Assembly (NCBI RefSeq): GCF_901709675.1
Contig: NC_051106.1
Coordinates: 8,566,001-8,630,000 of the forward strand
DNA from: Syngnathus acus
Lineage: Eukaryota; Chordata; Actinopteri; Syngnathiformes; Syngnathidae
Direction: 5' to 3'
DNA: 64,000 nucleotides
Under the pieces are notes generated by a model. The model had not been told where the DNA came from and did no database searches. It was given only the letters and a program-made list of their open reading frames with translations. Numbering within the stretch: the stretch's first letter is position 1; each line of letters begins with the position of its first letter. Below, piece by piece: positions 36,408-48,114 of the stretch. The translations under genes and the position numbers were made by a program.

Positions 36408-37522
36408 ATGAGAAGCGATCAGTTTGACTCTTCGTCTGAAGAAGACAATGCCGGCGAGGAAGGAGCGCCTCCTTTGGACATTTCCTGGTCAGCCTTCAAA
36501 CTTCTTTGCACTGCACCTCCTTAACAAGTGTCTAATTCTTTGTTTTCCCGTGTCTGATAGTATAAACATTTATTTTGCGTTTCAGGGTCCCTTTGTCTGA
36601 AGTGGGCTCCAATCAGTTTGTGGGCATATGTTCCCTTCCAGGTAGAAAGTGGCAACTTGTTCCTTCATGTTGGTGCAACAAAATGATACGCGTGTGTGTG
36701 TTCAGGTTGCAGATACAAGGATATACGCAGGAGTGTGCACAAAGACGTCGGTGAGGCCACACTGCTGTCATAGGGCATCTAAAAGAGAAATGTCCTTCTT
36801 GGCGACTCCCCAATACAAACACTTACCCTCCCTTGTCGGTGTGCTTGAGTGCAGAGGAGCTTCACAACCAAGGCGTGCAGGACGTGTTTGTGCTTTGCAC
36901 ACGAGGCGAGCTGTCCAAGTACCGCGTGCCCTCGCTTCTGGAGGTCTACCAACAGAAGGGTCTGAGCGTGCACCACATGCCCTTCCCTGATGGGGAGGCG
37001 CCCCAGCTGGAGCAGTGTGGACACATCCTGGACGAGCTGCAGCGCAGCCTAGAGGCCAACCGCAGGACCCTCATCCAGTGAGGAATTACAATCGCCCAAG
37101 TAGTCGTAGAAATGGAGGTTATAAGTTTGTTTGTTTTTTGCAGCTGCTATGGAGGCCTGGGACGCTCTGCATTAAGTAGAAAAAAAATTTCATTTCATTT
37201 TGAGCCCTTTATTTTCCGCGATTGCTATCACGGACTTCTTTTCCAGTCGCCGTCTGCCTGCTCATCCAGCTCTCCGTAACCATGACGCCCGACGAAGCCA
37301 TCGACATCTTGCGGGCGCACCGAGGACGGGGAGCCATACAGACCCTCAAAGTAGTGCAGCTCTCCAGTTTCAGGAATTTTAATTTGCGCTCACACTCTTT
37401 CAGGCTTTTATATTCCCCTTCTTCTTTGCCAGCAATACAACTTCCTCCACGAATTCCGGGAAAACTACGCCGCCTACCGGGAGAGCCAAGAAGTTCACAC
37501 GGAGCGCTCAGTTTCTCGATGA
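36408..37522 (+). CDS. cdkn3: Cyclin-dependent kinase inhibitor 3 (KAP, CDK-associated dual-specificity phosphatase)
   Basis: Seven coding exons: 36408-36487, 36586-36641, 36706-36750, 36855-37077, 37144-37175, 37247-37350, 37433-37522. The sum is 630 bp, or 209 aa (human 212). The enzyme dephosphorylates the T-loop threonine of CDK2/CDK1. The N-terminus is acidic (FDSSSEEDNAGEEG). Next come SNQFVGICSLPGCRYKDIRR and FVLCTRGELSKYRVPSLLEV. The catalytic P-loop HCYGGLGRS occupies residues 135-143, with nucleophile Cys136 and Arg142, and is split by an intron inside the His codon. The end GRGAIQTLKQYNFLHEFRE is family-typical. All key residues are present. Its 3' end converges on cnih1. Introns are all under 110 bp. 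Confidence 0.94.
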
Positions 37523-38380
37523 TCGATTTCCTCCTAGGTGACGTCATTTGGTGCACTTCAATACAAAAAGAATGTATAAAGGGAAGAATTTCTAAACTCT
37601 TTCGAATTATTAGAAGTATGCTATGATAAAGGGAAACAACAAACTAAAACAGAGTGGGATGGTTTTATTTTCATTATATAAACTTAACTGATCTTAAAAG
37701 TGACATTTAGGTGATGCGACATGATAGATTTCACCCTGTTTCTGGACACAATGAACACATGACAATAAAAACCTGTCTGACGCTGCCGCTAGCATCTAAA
37801 GCATCAAGACTGGCTCATAGCGAGGAGTGCCGGAGACGTCCAAAAGAAAAATGACACAAAAATAAACTCGGAAGAGGGGAAATAAGTACAATAAACCACA
37901 AAGAGTAGAGCTCATTCGCAGTTGGTCGAGGAGGTTTCAAGCTAGTGCCAACTGTTAAGTCTACCTTTCAAATTGGGCAAATGTACACTTTCAACACGTC
38001 GAGTGTCCGGTTGCCATGGCGACACCACGCCCAAATTCAAAATCTAGCTGTCAAAACACAGATGGGAAAAATATCTAATTTGTAAGCACTCTTAGGTTGT
38101 GTCGACAAGCTACCATCGGCCGCCACGAAACCTAAAAAGGAGGAGGGGGGGGGGGGGAAGAAGGGGATGAAAAAGAACAAAATTGTCCTTTTCGGGTTTG
38201 TCCGTAGAATGTTGGCCCCGAGAGAGTCAAGGTTGGCGCCTGGTGTTGCTGATTTGTGGTCATCTCTGGCCGCTCCCTTGAATGTGTGCCAGTGGTATGT
38301 GCGTGCATGTGTGTTCACACAGCTCCGAGATCCAAGAGCGTCCCGACCCATTTCGCAGTCATCATCCGTGCTTTCCCGTC
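37523..38380. other. Convergent 3' ends of cdkn3 and cnih1
   Basis: Tail-to-tail 0.86 kb with no coding sequence. Candidate poly(A) signals are AATAAA on the plus strand near 37763 for cdkn3 and minus-strand AATAAA near 37663 for cnih1, so the two 3'UTRs may overlap. A run of G at 38146-38157 lies in the cnih1 3'UTR. Confidence 0.5.
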
Positions 38381-40653
38381 TTACGAGCTCACCAAAACGT
38401 AGATCATGCTGGACAAGACACGAGCACAACAACATTCGCAAGAAGTCTGGTGGCAACAACTTCACGGCTCTTTCAATAATTCGAGGCGTACCCGTAGAGA
38501 TAGTAGAAGAAGGAGAGGAGGTAGAAGGCCAGCTTGCACCAGCCTTCCTTCTGACAGAAAGCCAGGATGTCGGCGTTCATGATGGTCGTCGGGTCGTACA
38601 GTCCCGGACAGCTCATCACGGGTCTGCTCATGTACCTGCAAAAAAAGAAAAACCCTCAACGCTTGAGCACACGTGCAATTCAAATTGTCTTGATGGCACA
38701 CACGCACCTCCAGACGTGGTAGGCCAGCAGCGGCAGGTTGAGGACGAGCGTGAGCCACTCGGTGGCGCAGAAGAACATGACGCAGAAGAAGAAGTGGATG
38801 AGATACTCCGGGAGCACCAGCTGGAAAGCCCCGAGGAGACAAAAAGCACAACAAGAAAAAGTCATACACCAAGCCGCCATTGGAGCACGTCATCCTAACC
38901 ACAATGACACAAAAGCATCATGCTTGGAGATAACGCCGCATCAAGTAATTCACAGTAAATGCTGAGAATCAAATTTGAGGTGCGTGCATGGTGCAAAAGT
39001 GGAGGGGGGGGGGACTTAGAATGGGATGGTGGGCTTTCACATGAGTTGAAAACCCTGCACTGTGCTGCTAAATGCAATCCAAGAACCACCTCAACCCCCC
39101 TCAAAAAATGACATTTTTGCTCCCCCCACTAGTGAAACACTGTCAATCAATAATGGATCTACATATAAAAAAATAAAATGATGAGGTACACTTATTTTAT
39201 ATTCTACTGGTACTCAAATATGTCTATTTGGTGGTGCTTGGTGTAAAAGTTTGGAGAGCAGACTGACGGACCTGATCACCTGACCTCAACTTTCAGTCAC
39301 TGTATCGGTGTGCAAAAACAAAAGGGGAGGTCATCGTAGAAATAGTCATAATCAGAACATCATGCAGGTTCAGAGCCTTTGCAAGTCTTTTCAGTTAACA
39401 GCTTGACTTTGCATCACTTAGATTAACGCCACTCTTACAGCGTGTCAACACATGTTTATTTCTAGACAAAAAGACAGCAAGACGAAAAGGTGGACTCGAG
39501 GTATTGTCCAAAGTCGAAAGGAACCCTAACGTTGAGGTTAGCTAACTGAAAAGACATTTGCAAACACTAATGCTTCGTGCACAATGAACGGGCAGTTTTC
39601 AAAACTGGTACAAACCTTCAGGGCAAGTTTGACTCGTTTAATCTTTTTGACCTTTTCAACTGTCTTTTTTGGGGGGCGTGTTAAGGGGGCAATGTGTAAA
39701 AAGAAAGCGGATTAGGAAAGGGGAGGAAGGACAAAAAAAAAAATAGCGTTAGAGTTTGGACAGAGGGAAGAAGGCATGGCTAAGCCAGGTTATTCATTTA
39801 GCAAGACAGTGCAGAAAAATGATTGAAAAAGTTTCTGTTAATCCAATCCGAGCGTTGCGGCATGCGCTCGTAAGAAGAGAAAGGGCGGCGGGATGGAGGT
39901 GGGAAGATCACTTACGGGATTTAAAGTGTTACACTGGTCGATGGGATTTTTGTAGTCCGTCTTGAGCTCGTCGAATGCAATTATCTGCAGGAAGAAAATT
40001 GACCACAAGCTGTCATAAAATGTGCAGATTTCTCAGTGGATAAAAATATGTTCTGTTCTAAAAATAGCTCAGCAGTGATGATTTCACAGGAATGTTGAAT
40101 AAAAAAATCCCATTGTAATCTTTAATCGAACAAATTGGGGCTGTGGTGAATGGATCATGTCTTCTCGCGAGATTACCACAACACGCGACTCTCGTCCAGC
40201 GCTAGCGCAACCTGCTAGCTTGTTAGCTCGGGAAAAGACGCTAAACAACTAGTTTCACATTCGACAGCGACAACATTGATTTTGTAAAAACCCGAAACCA
40301 ACAAACTTGTCTTATTCTAAAGTTAAATAACGTAAACGTGTGTGTTATCGCACCAAGAATGAAGCGACATATCGCGTTGATTTGAGCCGTCAACGGCATT
40401 CTCGAAGAATCACGTCAGTGCGGACGTAATAATTCCACACATGTTAATGTTGAGTTACGTCAGAAGCGTAATCAGTCCAAGTGGGCCGTCCAACATGGCC
40501 TGGGGTTCCTTTTTCTGCTAAACCGCAACACAACTCAACGCCATAAACAACATGTGTGCAATTTACACTTACGTGCCAGATGGCGAAGAAGATGAGCGCC
40601 GCCGTGAGCAATAACGCGAGCATGTAGCAAAAGGCCGCGAACGTGAACGCCAT
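38381..40653 (-). CDS. cnih1: Cornichon family AMPA receptor auxiliary protein 1 (ER export cargo receptor)
   Basis: Five coding exons: 40653-40573, 39984-39916, 38820-38708, 38635-38492, 38408-38381. The sum is 435 bp, or 144 aa, identical in length to human CNIH1. Cornichons are small polytopic membrane proteins that bind TGF-alpha family and other cargo and COPII for exit from the ER. Visible signatures are the first hydrophobic segment [20 protein letters not shown], then [56 protein letters not shown], and [20 protein letters not shown]. The protein ends in MIYVLVSS, carried on a separate 28-bp last exon. It lacks the extra loop of CNIH2/3, which supports CNIH1 (or its near copy CNIH4 being excluded by length and sequence). 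The cdkn3-cnih1-gmfb order matches human 14q22. Confidence 0.95.
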
Positions 40654-42836
40654 GGTGTCCCTCCGCTCCGATTCGTGTCGTCTAATCCTGGTCAGTGGAT
40701 GATGCGGGTAGCAGGAAGCCCTCGCAACGGAACGGAGCTAACCCAGCCCCAGACAGTTCCAACGGTTCTGATCCTGGTTGTTTCTTCTTCTCCAGTCGCT
40801 TATGGAGCCTTGTCACGTCCCCTCCAGTTCACTTACCGCCGTCTTGTGGAGATTTAAGATCACTGCAGGCACGACATCCTGGGAACCCATTCATTTCTTG
40901 CTGGTCGATTTTGTTGTTGTTTTCCTAAGATTTTTTTACATGTTAACAAGAGTGAATAGGAACTTGAGTGCCGAAGTGGTTAATCCTCTTAAAATACGCA
41001 TATTTACAACATTCAGTACAAAGAAGAAGTGACTCCAGGGAAAACAAGCTTAACATTAGCAACATCTTTATTTGGACAACAGGAGATTATAGATGCATTC
41101 TCATAATAAAGTACAGTAAGGAAAAATACAAATACAGAACTGTATCTCAAGTTTCACTGTTTGATAAAATTTCATTTTGTCATTCAGGAAGGAAAAAAAC
41201 AGCAGGACGACTACTACGGCACTATATTATCATTACAACGACAAGAAGGGAAGCAATCACCGTATCACCAACGCTCACTCAGGCTTTTCTTTAAAAAAGG
41301 AGTGTAAGTAAATATATCAAATAGAATACAGCTGCATCAAATTGAAAAAAGAAAATCACAATTGAATCAAAGCAGTTAACCTGTGGTTGACTTTTGAGTC
41401 TTATATTTAGACTTAGACTTAGAGACTTAGACAGAACTTTATTGTCATTTTGTCAACACTAGGTGTGTACAAAACGAAATTTCGTTGCATACGGCTTTTA
41501 AATGTTACAGGTGACACATCGTTTTGAAAAACTGTCATTTGACCAAAATGATAACTCATGATTGATTGATTGATTGATTTTATCCTGCCCATCAAAGCTT
41601 TATTACTCACAGGTTCACTTTTGGACTATTAATGAAAGCAAATGTGATTTGAAAAGATCTACCAATGATCCAATACAATAACAAATATATGAACGTGAAA
41701 AATCAAAAAAGGTTACTGGCACAAAGTTTAACGCCACTGGCACATCCAATACACGGAAAAACCGTGGGTGAAATAATCCACTGATTAAAAAAATAAAAAA
41801 TTCATACAAAGTTGGCATAATGGTGTTTTCAAATCAACTAGTTTTTGCCATCCGTACAAATCCAAGATGACGTTAAGGGAAGTGGAGCCTGAAACAGGAA
41901 TTCAGCACATTCAGAGAATTGTAATCCAGCAACAATATTTTAAAAAAAATTCCTCATGAAACATTCCAGATTGGTGTCGTTCGAAGAACATGTAGCATTC
42001 ATTATCTCCACAAAATTCACCAACACGACTCGCAAAAAATAATAATAATAAATCGGAATAAGGACACTCAGCCTTCAAGATTTTTGCAAAGTGTGTCAAT
42101 TGTCCAGTTTGGAATGTTTTGAGATGAGAGCACCAGATGATGATGTCATAGGAGCCAACACGTGTACACGTAACCCTGCATTCCGCCTAAAAAAAAGTGG
42201 ACATACCACAAAATATGGTGCAACTATTAGCTAATAAACTAAAACGGCTCATTTGTTCAAATCCGATCGAAGAAGCACAAGATTTTTAATTCTTCGCAAT
42301 TGTAAACGTCACTTTTCACTCCAGATTCCTTTCCTGCTTGGATTATAAGACTGTGGATGGGATGGTAAACAACTTGTCGGCCATCTTGATTGCATACTAA
42401 AACTATCTCATCACTATCTGAATTTCACATGTTGAGGCAGGATGTTTGATCTCCCAAACAGAAACTGCAAAAAAACTAATAATAAAAAGATAAACAGTAC
42501 TTGCAAAGGTAAGACAAAAGGAGTGAAACTAATACTTTTGGAACCGGTGGAAACCCTCCCAAAACACTTGGGAAGTGAGGATGAGTCTTGGTCCACTATG
42601 AGAACTTTCATTCGACACAGACGCACAGAAAGCACAAAACGGGAGGACGGGACAAGACCCGGATGGTTAGCGCATGTATACTCCGCAATAACAGTCCCTG
42701 CCTCAAGCGTCCCCCCCCCCCCCCCCAAACATTTTAACCAGTGAGAAGTCTAGAACAAGACAGTAAGTCGTAAACAGGATTCAAATCAGGAGGTGGCTGG
42801 CAGAGAGAACAGCGCAGGTGAACCTGCCCAGATTCC
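40654..42836. other. cnih1 upstream region and gmfb 3'UTR
   Basis: No coding sequence recognised. The right part is probably the long gmfb 3'UTR, with minus-strand AATAAA candidates near 41069 and 41602. It includes a run of 16 C at 42711-42726 and an L2-like tail at 41402-41497. The first few hundred bases next to cnih1 should hold its promoter. Confidence 0.45.
41402..41497 (-). repeat. L2-like LINE 3' tail with (CTAAGT)n end
   Basis: Read on the minus strand it gives CAACGAAATTTCGTTTTGTAC, then GACAATAAAGTTCTGTC and a short CTAAGT tandem. This is the same class of tail as at 31126. Inserted in the same orientation as gmfb, it may lie in that gene's 3'UTR. Confidence 0.55.
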
Positions 42837-44881
42837 TTAGCGGAAGAAGCTCAGTTTCTCCCGGAGCCATTCCTCCGTCAGGTCCTCTGTGTTTCGGATT
42901 TCAAACACCTGCAGTGGCAACGTTTGAAATTCAGACTCGGAATGTGCAGAACTTTACAATTCTTGAAAAAAGGAAAGTACCGATACTGAGTAGCGATACT
43001 CGCCCGTTCACAAACCTTGGTCATTTGCGCGGTTTGCACCAGCCTGGTTTTACTGCCCGCGTACATCATCTGCTGCTCCGGATTGCAACCTGACCCAAAC
43101 ACAGAACATTCTGCTGAGCAAGGAACTCGCACGTCCGCCGTGAAGCACCGGGCACTTTGCGTACGTACCCACGGGGCTCACAAAGATGAAGCAAAGGGGG
43201 TAGGAGACGCGGCCGTCGTCGTGTTGGTATTTGTAACTGTACGCCACGAATCGAGGCTGCCTCTCCGGGAGCTCTTCTTTCAGGTCGTCGGGAGAAATAT
43301 CCTGGAACAAAACAGATGAGCCAACGCTCGCCATCGAGTCAACGATTCAACGTACCTCGTGTTCTTCATCCAAGACCACCAGCTGCTTCTCTCTATTGAT
43401 CTTCACTGGAGGGGATCAAACCGTTAGGTGAATGAACAAATCAAGATTACTGGATTAAGCAAAGACGATACGACGTGATAAAGAGGTCACAGCGGGTGGC
43501 CTTGTTTAGAACGTCACACGAGTGGATTCCAAATGGACTAAACGCATGGTCCTTCATTTGGCCCAACCCAGTGGGGAACGTAGACCAATCTCCCCAGCAT
43601 GTGTAAATAAGAGCACTGGCTTATGGCTTAAAGGCGGCGGGTGACCCACTTTGAGGAAACCGTCAAGGATTTTGGACTGATGAAACGGATTGTGCACAGA
43701 ATCTCAAGGAAAACTTCAGGCTCCAAAGATGAAATCCATACTTACTGACGATGGCCGCGTTGTTGGTCTCCTTGCGCAGACGGAACTTCTTCAACTTCTC
43801 GATCAGATCTTCATCCACATCGCACACAGTCAGTGACTCACTCTGAGGAACAAAAGACCATCAAATAACCCCATCTTCCCCACAGCCAAAACCCACCACA
43901 ACAAAAAAAGATACCCTGCAGGTTCAATAGGATTTTAATGCTCTGCACATTGGCATCACCTCCTCGTCACGTTATATAACTTCACAGCACACAGACATGA
44001 GCTCCTTCAAAATCTTCATGTTATAATTGCACCTTCCTCAACAGATGGTCCGCAGGCGGGATTTCTCTGAGCTTTGAGAAGATCCTTGGAGATTTGGCCG
44101 ACTTTCAGCGCAAGTGACAAAACAGGAAGTGCAGCTCGATAAGAAGACAAAGAATGAGGAACCACAAATGACACTTGCGACAACAGCACTACTTTCGGGT
44201 CTGGTTATTTCTTTATAACCAGGAAGACTGCTAACTTACATAAAGCTAATTTGACGTGTCTTGAGCGCTAACTGTCTTTTATTGTAGAGACACGTTGTCA
44301 AAAACACCCAAGGGCGACAATTTTTTAAAAAAACATCAGGAAGAGCAAGAAAAGAAGGCCATCTGGTGGAACATCTTGCTTGTTGAAACACATTATTGGC
44401 ATCCGCAGCAGCAAGTTTCCACCCAGACACCAAAACCTGGCTATGTTCTCCTTCACAATAAGACAACTGTTTTCATCAGAGATTAAAACAACTTGAAAAC
44501 TTTTAAAATGGGGCACTATTCGGTTACTGTAACACTGTACCCATTTGTGATCCGTGTTAATTTGTCAATTTAATATTAATCCCACGAATTGTATACACAA
44601 TGCTAATATAATACGTACATAAAATCCAAACTGGTCAGAGCAGGTCAGCTTTTATTTTAACACCCATATCCGGAAGCCGGTTGAAATTTTGATTTTGCGC
44701 TTGACATTAGCGGGTGGCACTCATGCTAAGGCTACCAAGCTAACGATAGCCAGCCAAAGGTCGTAATTTTCCTCGCGCAACCGTACCTTCAACACTTTAT
44801 GTTCGTCAACAACAGCAAACGAAAACGCACAAGTGAATGTGATGTCAACTCCGTCCCTGACATAAACGACACACTCACCAT
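42837..44881 (-). CDS. gmfb: Glia maturation factor beta (ADF-homology Arp2/3 debranching factor)
   Basis: Six coding exons: 44881-44879, 43842-43746, 43405-43356, 43301-43169, 43089-43016, 42908-42837. The sum is 429 bp, or 142 aa, the same as human GMFB. The first exon codes only the ATG, directly followed by a strong donor (ATG|gtgagtg); exon 2 then begins with the Ser-Glu-Ser of the mature N-terminus. GMF binds the Arp2/3 complex and removes actin branches. Family sequence is continuous: [20 protein letters not shown], then [60 protein letters not shown], and a C-terminus [21 protein letters not shown] rather than GMFG is supported by this end and by linkage to cnih1. The first exon was placed by its splice context, so it is less certain than the rest. 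Confidence 0.93.
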
Positions 44882-45862
44882 TGTTGTTTTCGGAGTTCCA
44901 AGCTCGAAGACGCGGAAGACTGCTGCTCGGAATGTCAGGGACGCGTTCACTGTTTTTGGTTTTTTAGAAACTTCACAGCAGCTTGTGACGACTCTGGCCA
45001 ATCCGGAACAAGAGATCCTCCTTCTAAATTTCAACATTGTCGCTCATCGTTGTCTAGAAAAATCTAGTCTTACATTTTTTAGTATTAACAATGTAAAAAT
45101 CCGCTGACAAACTGTGGGGATTATTATGATATTATCTGATTTCACATAAATTACACTGAATAAAATTCAACTTCATTCGCTCATCGTGAAACCAGTATCA
45201 TTTAAAAGGTATTCTATTTTTACATTCAATAATACCTTTGTTGTCCTAATGTAAACATAATAAAATGAAGATTTTGTTTTGGTTTCGCATATAGTGACGT
45301 CACCAAATGGGCGTGCCCGAACTTCCTGTTTGAAGAGTTGTGTCAGCCAGGCAGCTGCGGTAGCTTGTAGTTAGCTAAAGGAGGCGAAATTGGCTGGCTA
45401 ACTGGCCTACACTCCTGGACAACAAGCGACCCACTTTCACCGCTGAAGACTCCACCACACGGCGAGGTTCTTATTGACAATACCGTTATATTCCCTCCTA
45501 ATGTCTTCTTTTACTGCAAGTGGAGTTGACAAACTACAGTTAGCCTTCGCTCGCTAGCAGTTTTGCAGCTACATTTAGCGCACTCGCCCTGTCAACACAG
45601 TGTAGCAACTTAGCTCGTTTGGCCAATTAAGTAAATAGCCTTTAGCATGCACGCGATGACAGCGCTTGATTTGCTTAGCCTAACGTCGTTTCAGTCCACT
45701 CGGGCCTCCACTTTTGTGGACTTTGTTACTCATTTGCTCAGAATGGAAATATTTAGTGTGCCATTACTCAGATTTGCCTGTGCGTGTGTGACACTCCCTC
45801 CTGCTGGACTGCTTTGTACCCGCCCCAAAAATACTCATTCATTTTTGTCTTTCTTTTAGGTC
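44882..45862. promoter_or_regulatory. Head-to-head promoter region of gmfb (-) and lgals3 (+)
   Basis: 981 bp separate the two start codons. lgals3 probably has a 5' non-coding exon at about 45330-45465, because its ATG lies just after the acceptor-like tctttcttttag at 45860. A CRE palindrome (45295-45302) sits next to an ETS-type ACTTCCTG near 45331. A 102-codon plus-strand open frame (44799-45107) overlaps the gmfb first exon; I do not recognise it and regard it as unproven. Confidence 0.5.
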
Positions 45863-47974
45863 ATGTCGGATTTCTCGGTAAGTTTTCCTGAATGCACGTT
45901 TGTGTCACAGTTCTTTTTATATGATGGCACTTGTTTCCCCTCCCACGGTAGCTAACAGATGCTTTGGGAGACAGTACCCCAAGCCAGGCCAAACAACAAG
46001 GCAACACCAATCCGTTGGCACCGGCAAACAACCCTCCGCCTCCTTCCAACCCCGGATGGCCCTCGTCAGCCCCTGGAGCTCCCACCCAGCCCTCGGCCCC
46101 CTCCGGTTTCCCCGGCGGCACCGGCCCCGGCGCGCCGGGCCAGTTCCCCTTCCCCTCTGGCCCCGGGGCACCGGGCCACTACCCGGGGCCCCCTTCGGCG
46201 CCAGGTGGATTCCCATCGGGTCCCGGCATGCCTGGACAATACCCTCCGGCGCCAGGGGCTCCGGGGCAGTACCCCGCCAGCCCCGGGGCACCCGGCCAGT
46301 TCCCGGGGCACTACCCACCTGAAGGAGCACCCGGTCAATTACCCGGTGGGCCCGTTCCATACCCAGCTGGACCTTTCCCCTCCGGTCCCGGCGCTCCTCC
46401 CGGGTCTTATCCCAACATGCCTCTCCCGGGTAACTACCCAGCAGGGGGTAACGGCATGTACGGCCCAGGGGGTCCGGGCGGTTTCCCCCCTTCCGCCGGC
46501 CCTGGCGGTTTCCCCCCTTCCGCCGGCCCTGGCGGTTTCCCCCCTTCCGCCGGCCCAGGGGGTTTCCCTGCGTTCCCCCCCGGTGGAGGCTTTCCCCCAA
46601 TTCCCACTGGCTCTTGGGGCCACGGAGGCGGAGGTTTCCCGCCGGCAACTGGCCCCTTCGGTCCAGGTCCCGGCCCCATGGGCCCTTACAACAACCCTGC
46701 TGCTCCAGGAGGCATGCTGGTGAGTACGAAGAACCGTGTCCAGTCCGTTTGCTTGCTGGCTTGCGGTGGTGTGCAGTGAAGCCTTTGTGGGGACAAACTT
46801 TGACTTTTTTCTGGTTTGATGTTTTTTCACCGAGTGGTCTGGTTAAAGGCGGTTTTGTAAGGGCAAATCATCTGGGTTGTGGCTGCTGGAATTTCTTGAC
46901 GAGGGCTCTGCTGGGGGCAAGAAGCTTCATCAACAAGTCCATTATGTGAAACAAAGGTTATTTTTGAAAATGTCTTCTTGTCTTTCAGCCCAGATTTTAT
47001 CCGCCATATAAATGAAAGGGACAAAGGACATCACTTCCAGAATCGACATGTGGTTTGAGTAGAACACGGTGTAGGGGGAAAGACTGAGCAGCGGTGTTAT
47101 AATATATTCATTAAATACTATGATGGACACATTTATTACATTTGATATTTTTTTGCTGCATTAACAAAATGTTTGAATCACTGGCAGAAACACTTTTGTA
47201 AGTCTCTACAAATAAAAGGTGTGATTTACTTTTGCTCTTTTTTCTAACGACTCGGTGGTTTGTACAGAGTGACATTGGTGAAATTTTTTTTTTCCCGGAT
47301 TAACATATTGTCTGTTATTCACCTACAAAGTTTTCTTGTTGCAGCAAAGTTGCTTCCCAAGAAGAAGCTACGGAGCAGTCACGTTGCGGTCGGCTTCAAA
47401 TACAAACCTGATATTTTGCTTTTTGCAGATGGTGCCGTACGATCTCCCGCTCCACGCCGGACTGATGCCGCGTCTCGTCATCACCATCGTCGGCGAGCCG
47501 GTCCCGGGAGCGAGCAGGTGTCTTCTCATTCCGCTTGATGTTTTTAGCCAGAGAGGTTTCCATTTAGAAAATGATTTTTTTTACCCCTGGGTTACAGATT
47601 CCACGTGGACTTCATGAAGGGTTCCGACGTGGTCTTTCACTTCAACCCTCGCTTCCACGAGCAGACCATCGTCAGAAACTCCAGCATCGGAGGCTGTTGG
47701 GGGCCGGAGGAAAGGGACGGAGTTTTCCCTTTTGTTCAAGGCCAGCGCTTTGAGGTAAGCGTAAAATGTGAAACTTCGGACTTTTTCCAAATCCGCTGAC
47801 GTGTGTTTCTCCGCGCAGCTGAAGATCCTGGTGGACGAGGACGTGTTCAAGGTGGCCGTGGACGGAAACCACCTGCTGGAGTACGAGCACCGCGTGGGCG
47901 GCCTGGAAGACGTCAACTTGCTGCGGGTGACGGGCGACGTGGCGCTCTACAGCGTGGCGCCCAACATGATCTGA
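45863..47974 (+). CDS. lgals3: Galectin-3 with an enlarged Pro/Gly-rich N-terminal tail
   Basis: Five coding exons: 45863-45877, 45952-46719, 47429-47517, 47598-47754, 47819-47974. The sum is 1,185 bp, or 394 aa; human galectin-3 is 250 aa. The protein is a chimera-type lectin binding beta-galactosides in cytosol, nucleus and outside the cell. It begins MSDFSLTDALGDS, like the human N-terminus. Residues about 20-260 are a Pro/Gly/Phe-rich tail of PGAPGQ(F/Y)P-type repeats, including three nearly identical nine-residue GGFPPSAGP units (46477-46557). The carbohydrate-recognition domain (about 262-394) keeps the sugar-binding residues HFNPRF, VRN, WGPEER. It ends APNMI. The whole tail is on one 768-bp exon, as in mammals. 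All exon junctions are in phase. Intron 2 (709 bp) contains an in-frame stop at 46777-46779 and an AATAAA at 47211. Confidence 0.95.
46477..46557 (+). repeat. Three tandem 27-bp units in the lgals3 tail exon
   Basis: Units at 46477-46503, 46504-46530 and 46531-46557 are identical except for the last base, and each codes GGFPPSAGP. A fourth partial unit follows. Confidence 0.95.
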
Positions 47975-48058
47975 ATACCACTCGCTGGAAAGACAAACTC
48001 AAGTTGAAAGAAAAAAAGCCCTGAGAAATAATGCGCGCATCGCACGCCTCTGGAATTT

Positions 48059-48059
<1 letters not shown>

Positions 48060-48111
<52 letters not shown>
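48060..48111 (+). repeat. (CA)n microsatellite
   Basis: About 26 uninterrupted CA units just after the lgals3 stop codon, probably in its 3'UTR. Confidence 0.95.

Positions 48112-48114
<3 letters not shown>

Noticed and set aside
43670-43745. C-box-like TGATGA in a gmfb intron, possible snoRNA
   Set aside because: No matching D box or terminal stem was found.
45917-46779. Long overlapping open frames on both strands (up to 271 codons) in the lgals3 tail
   Set aside because: By-products of the GC-rich Pro/Gly repeat. Only the plus frame joined to MSDFS upstream and the lectin domain downstream is supported by splice sites.
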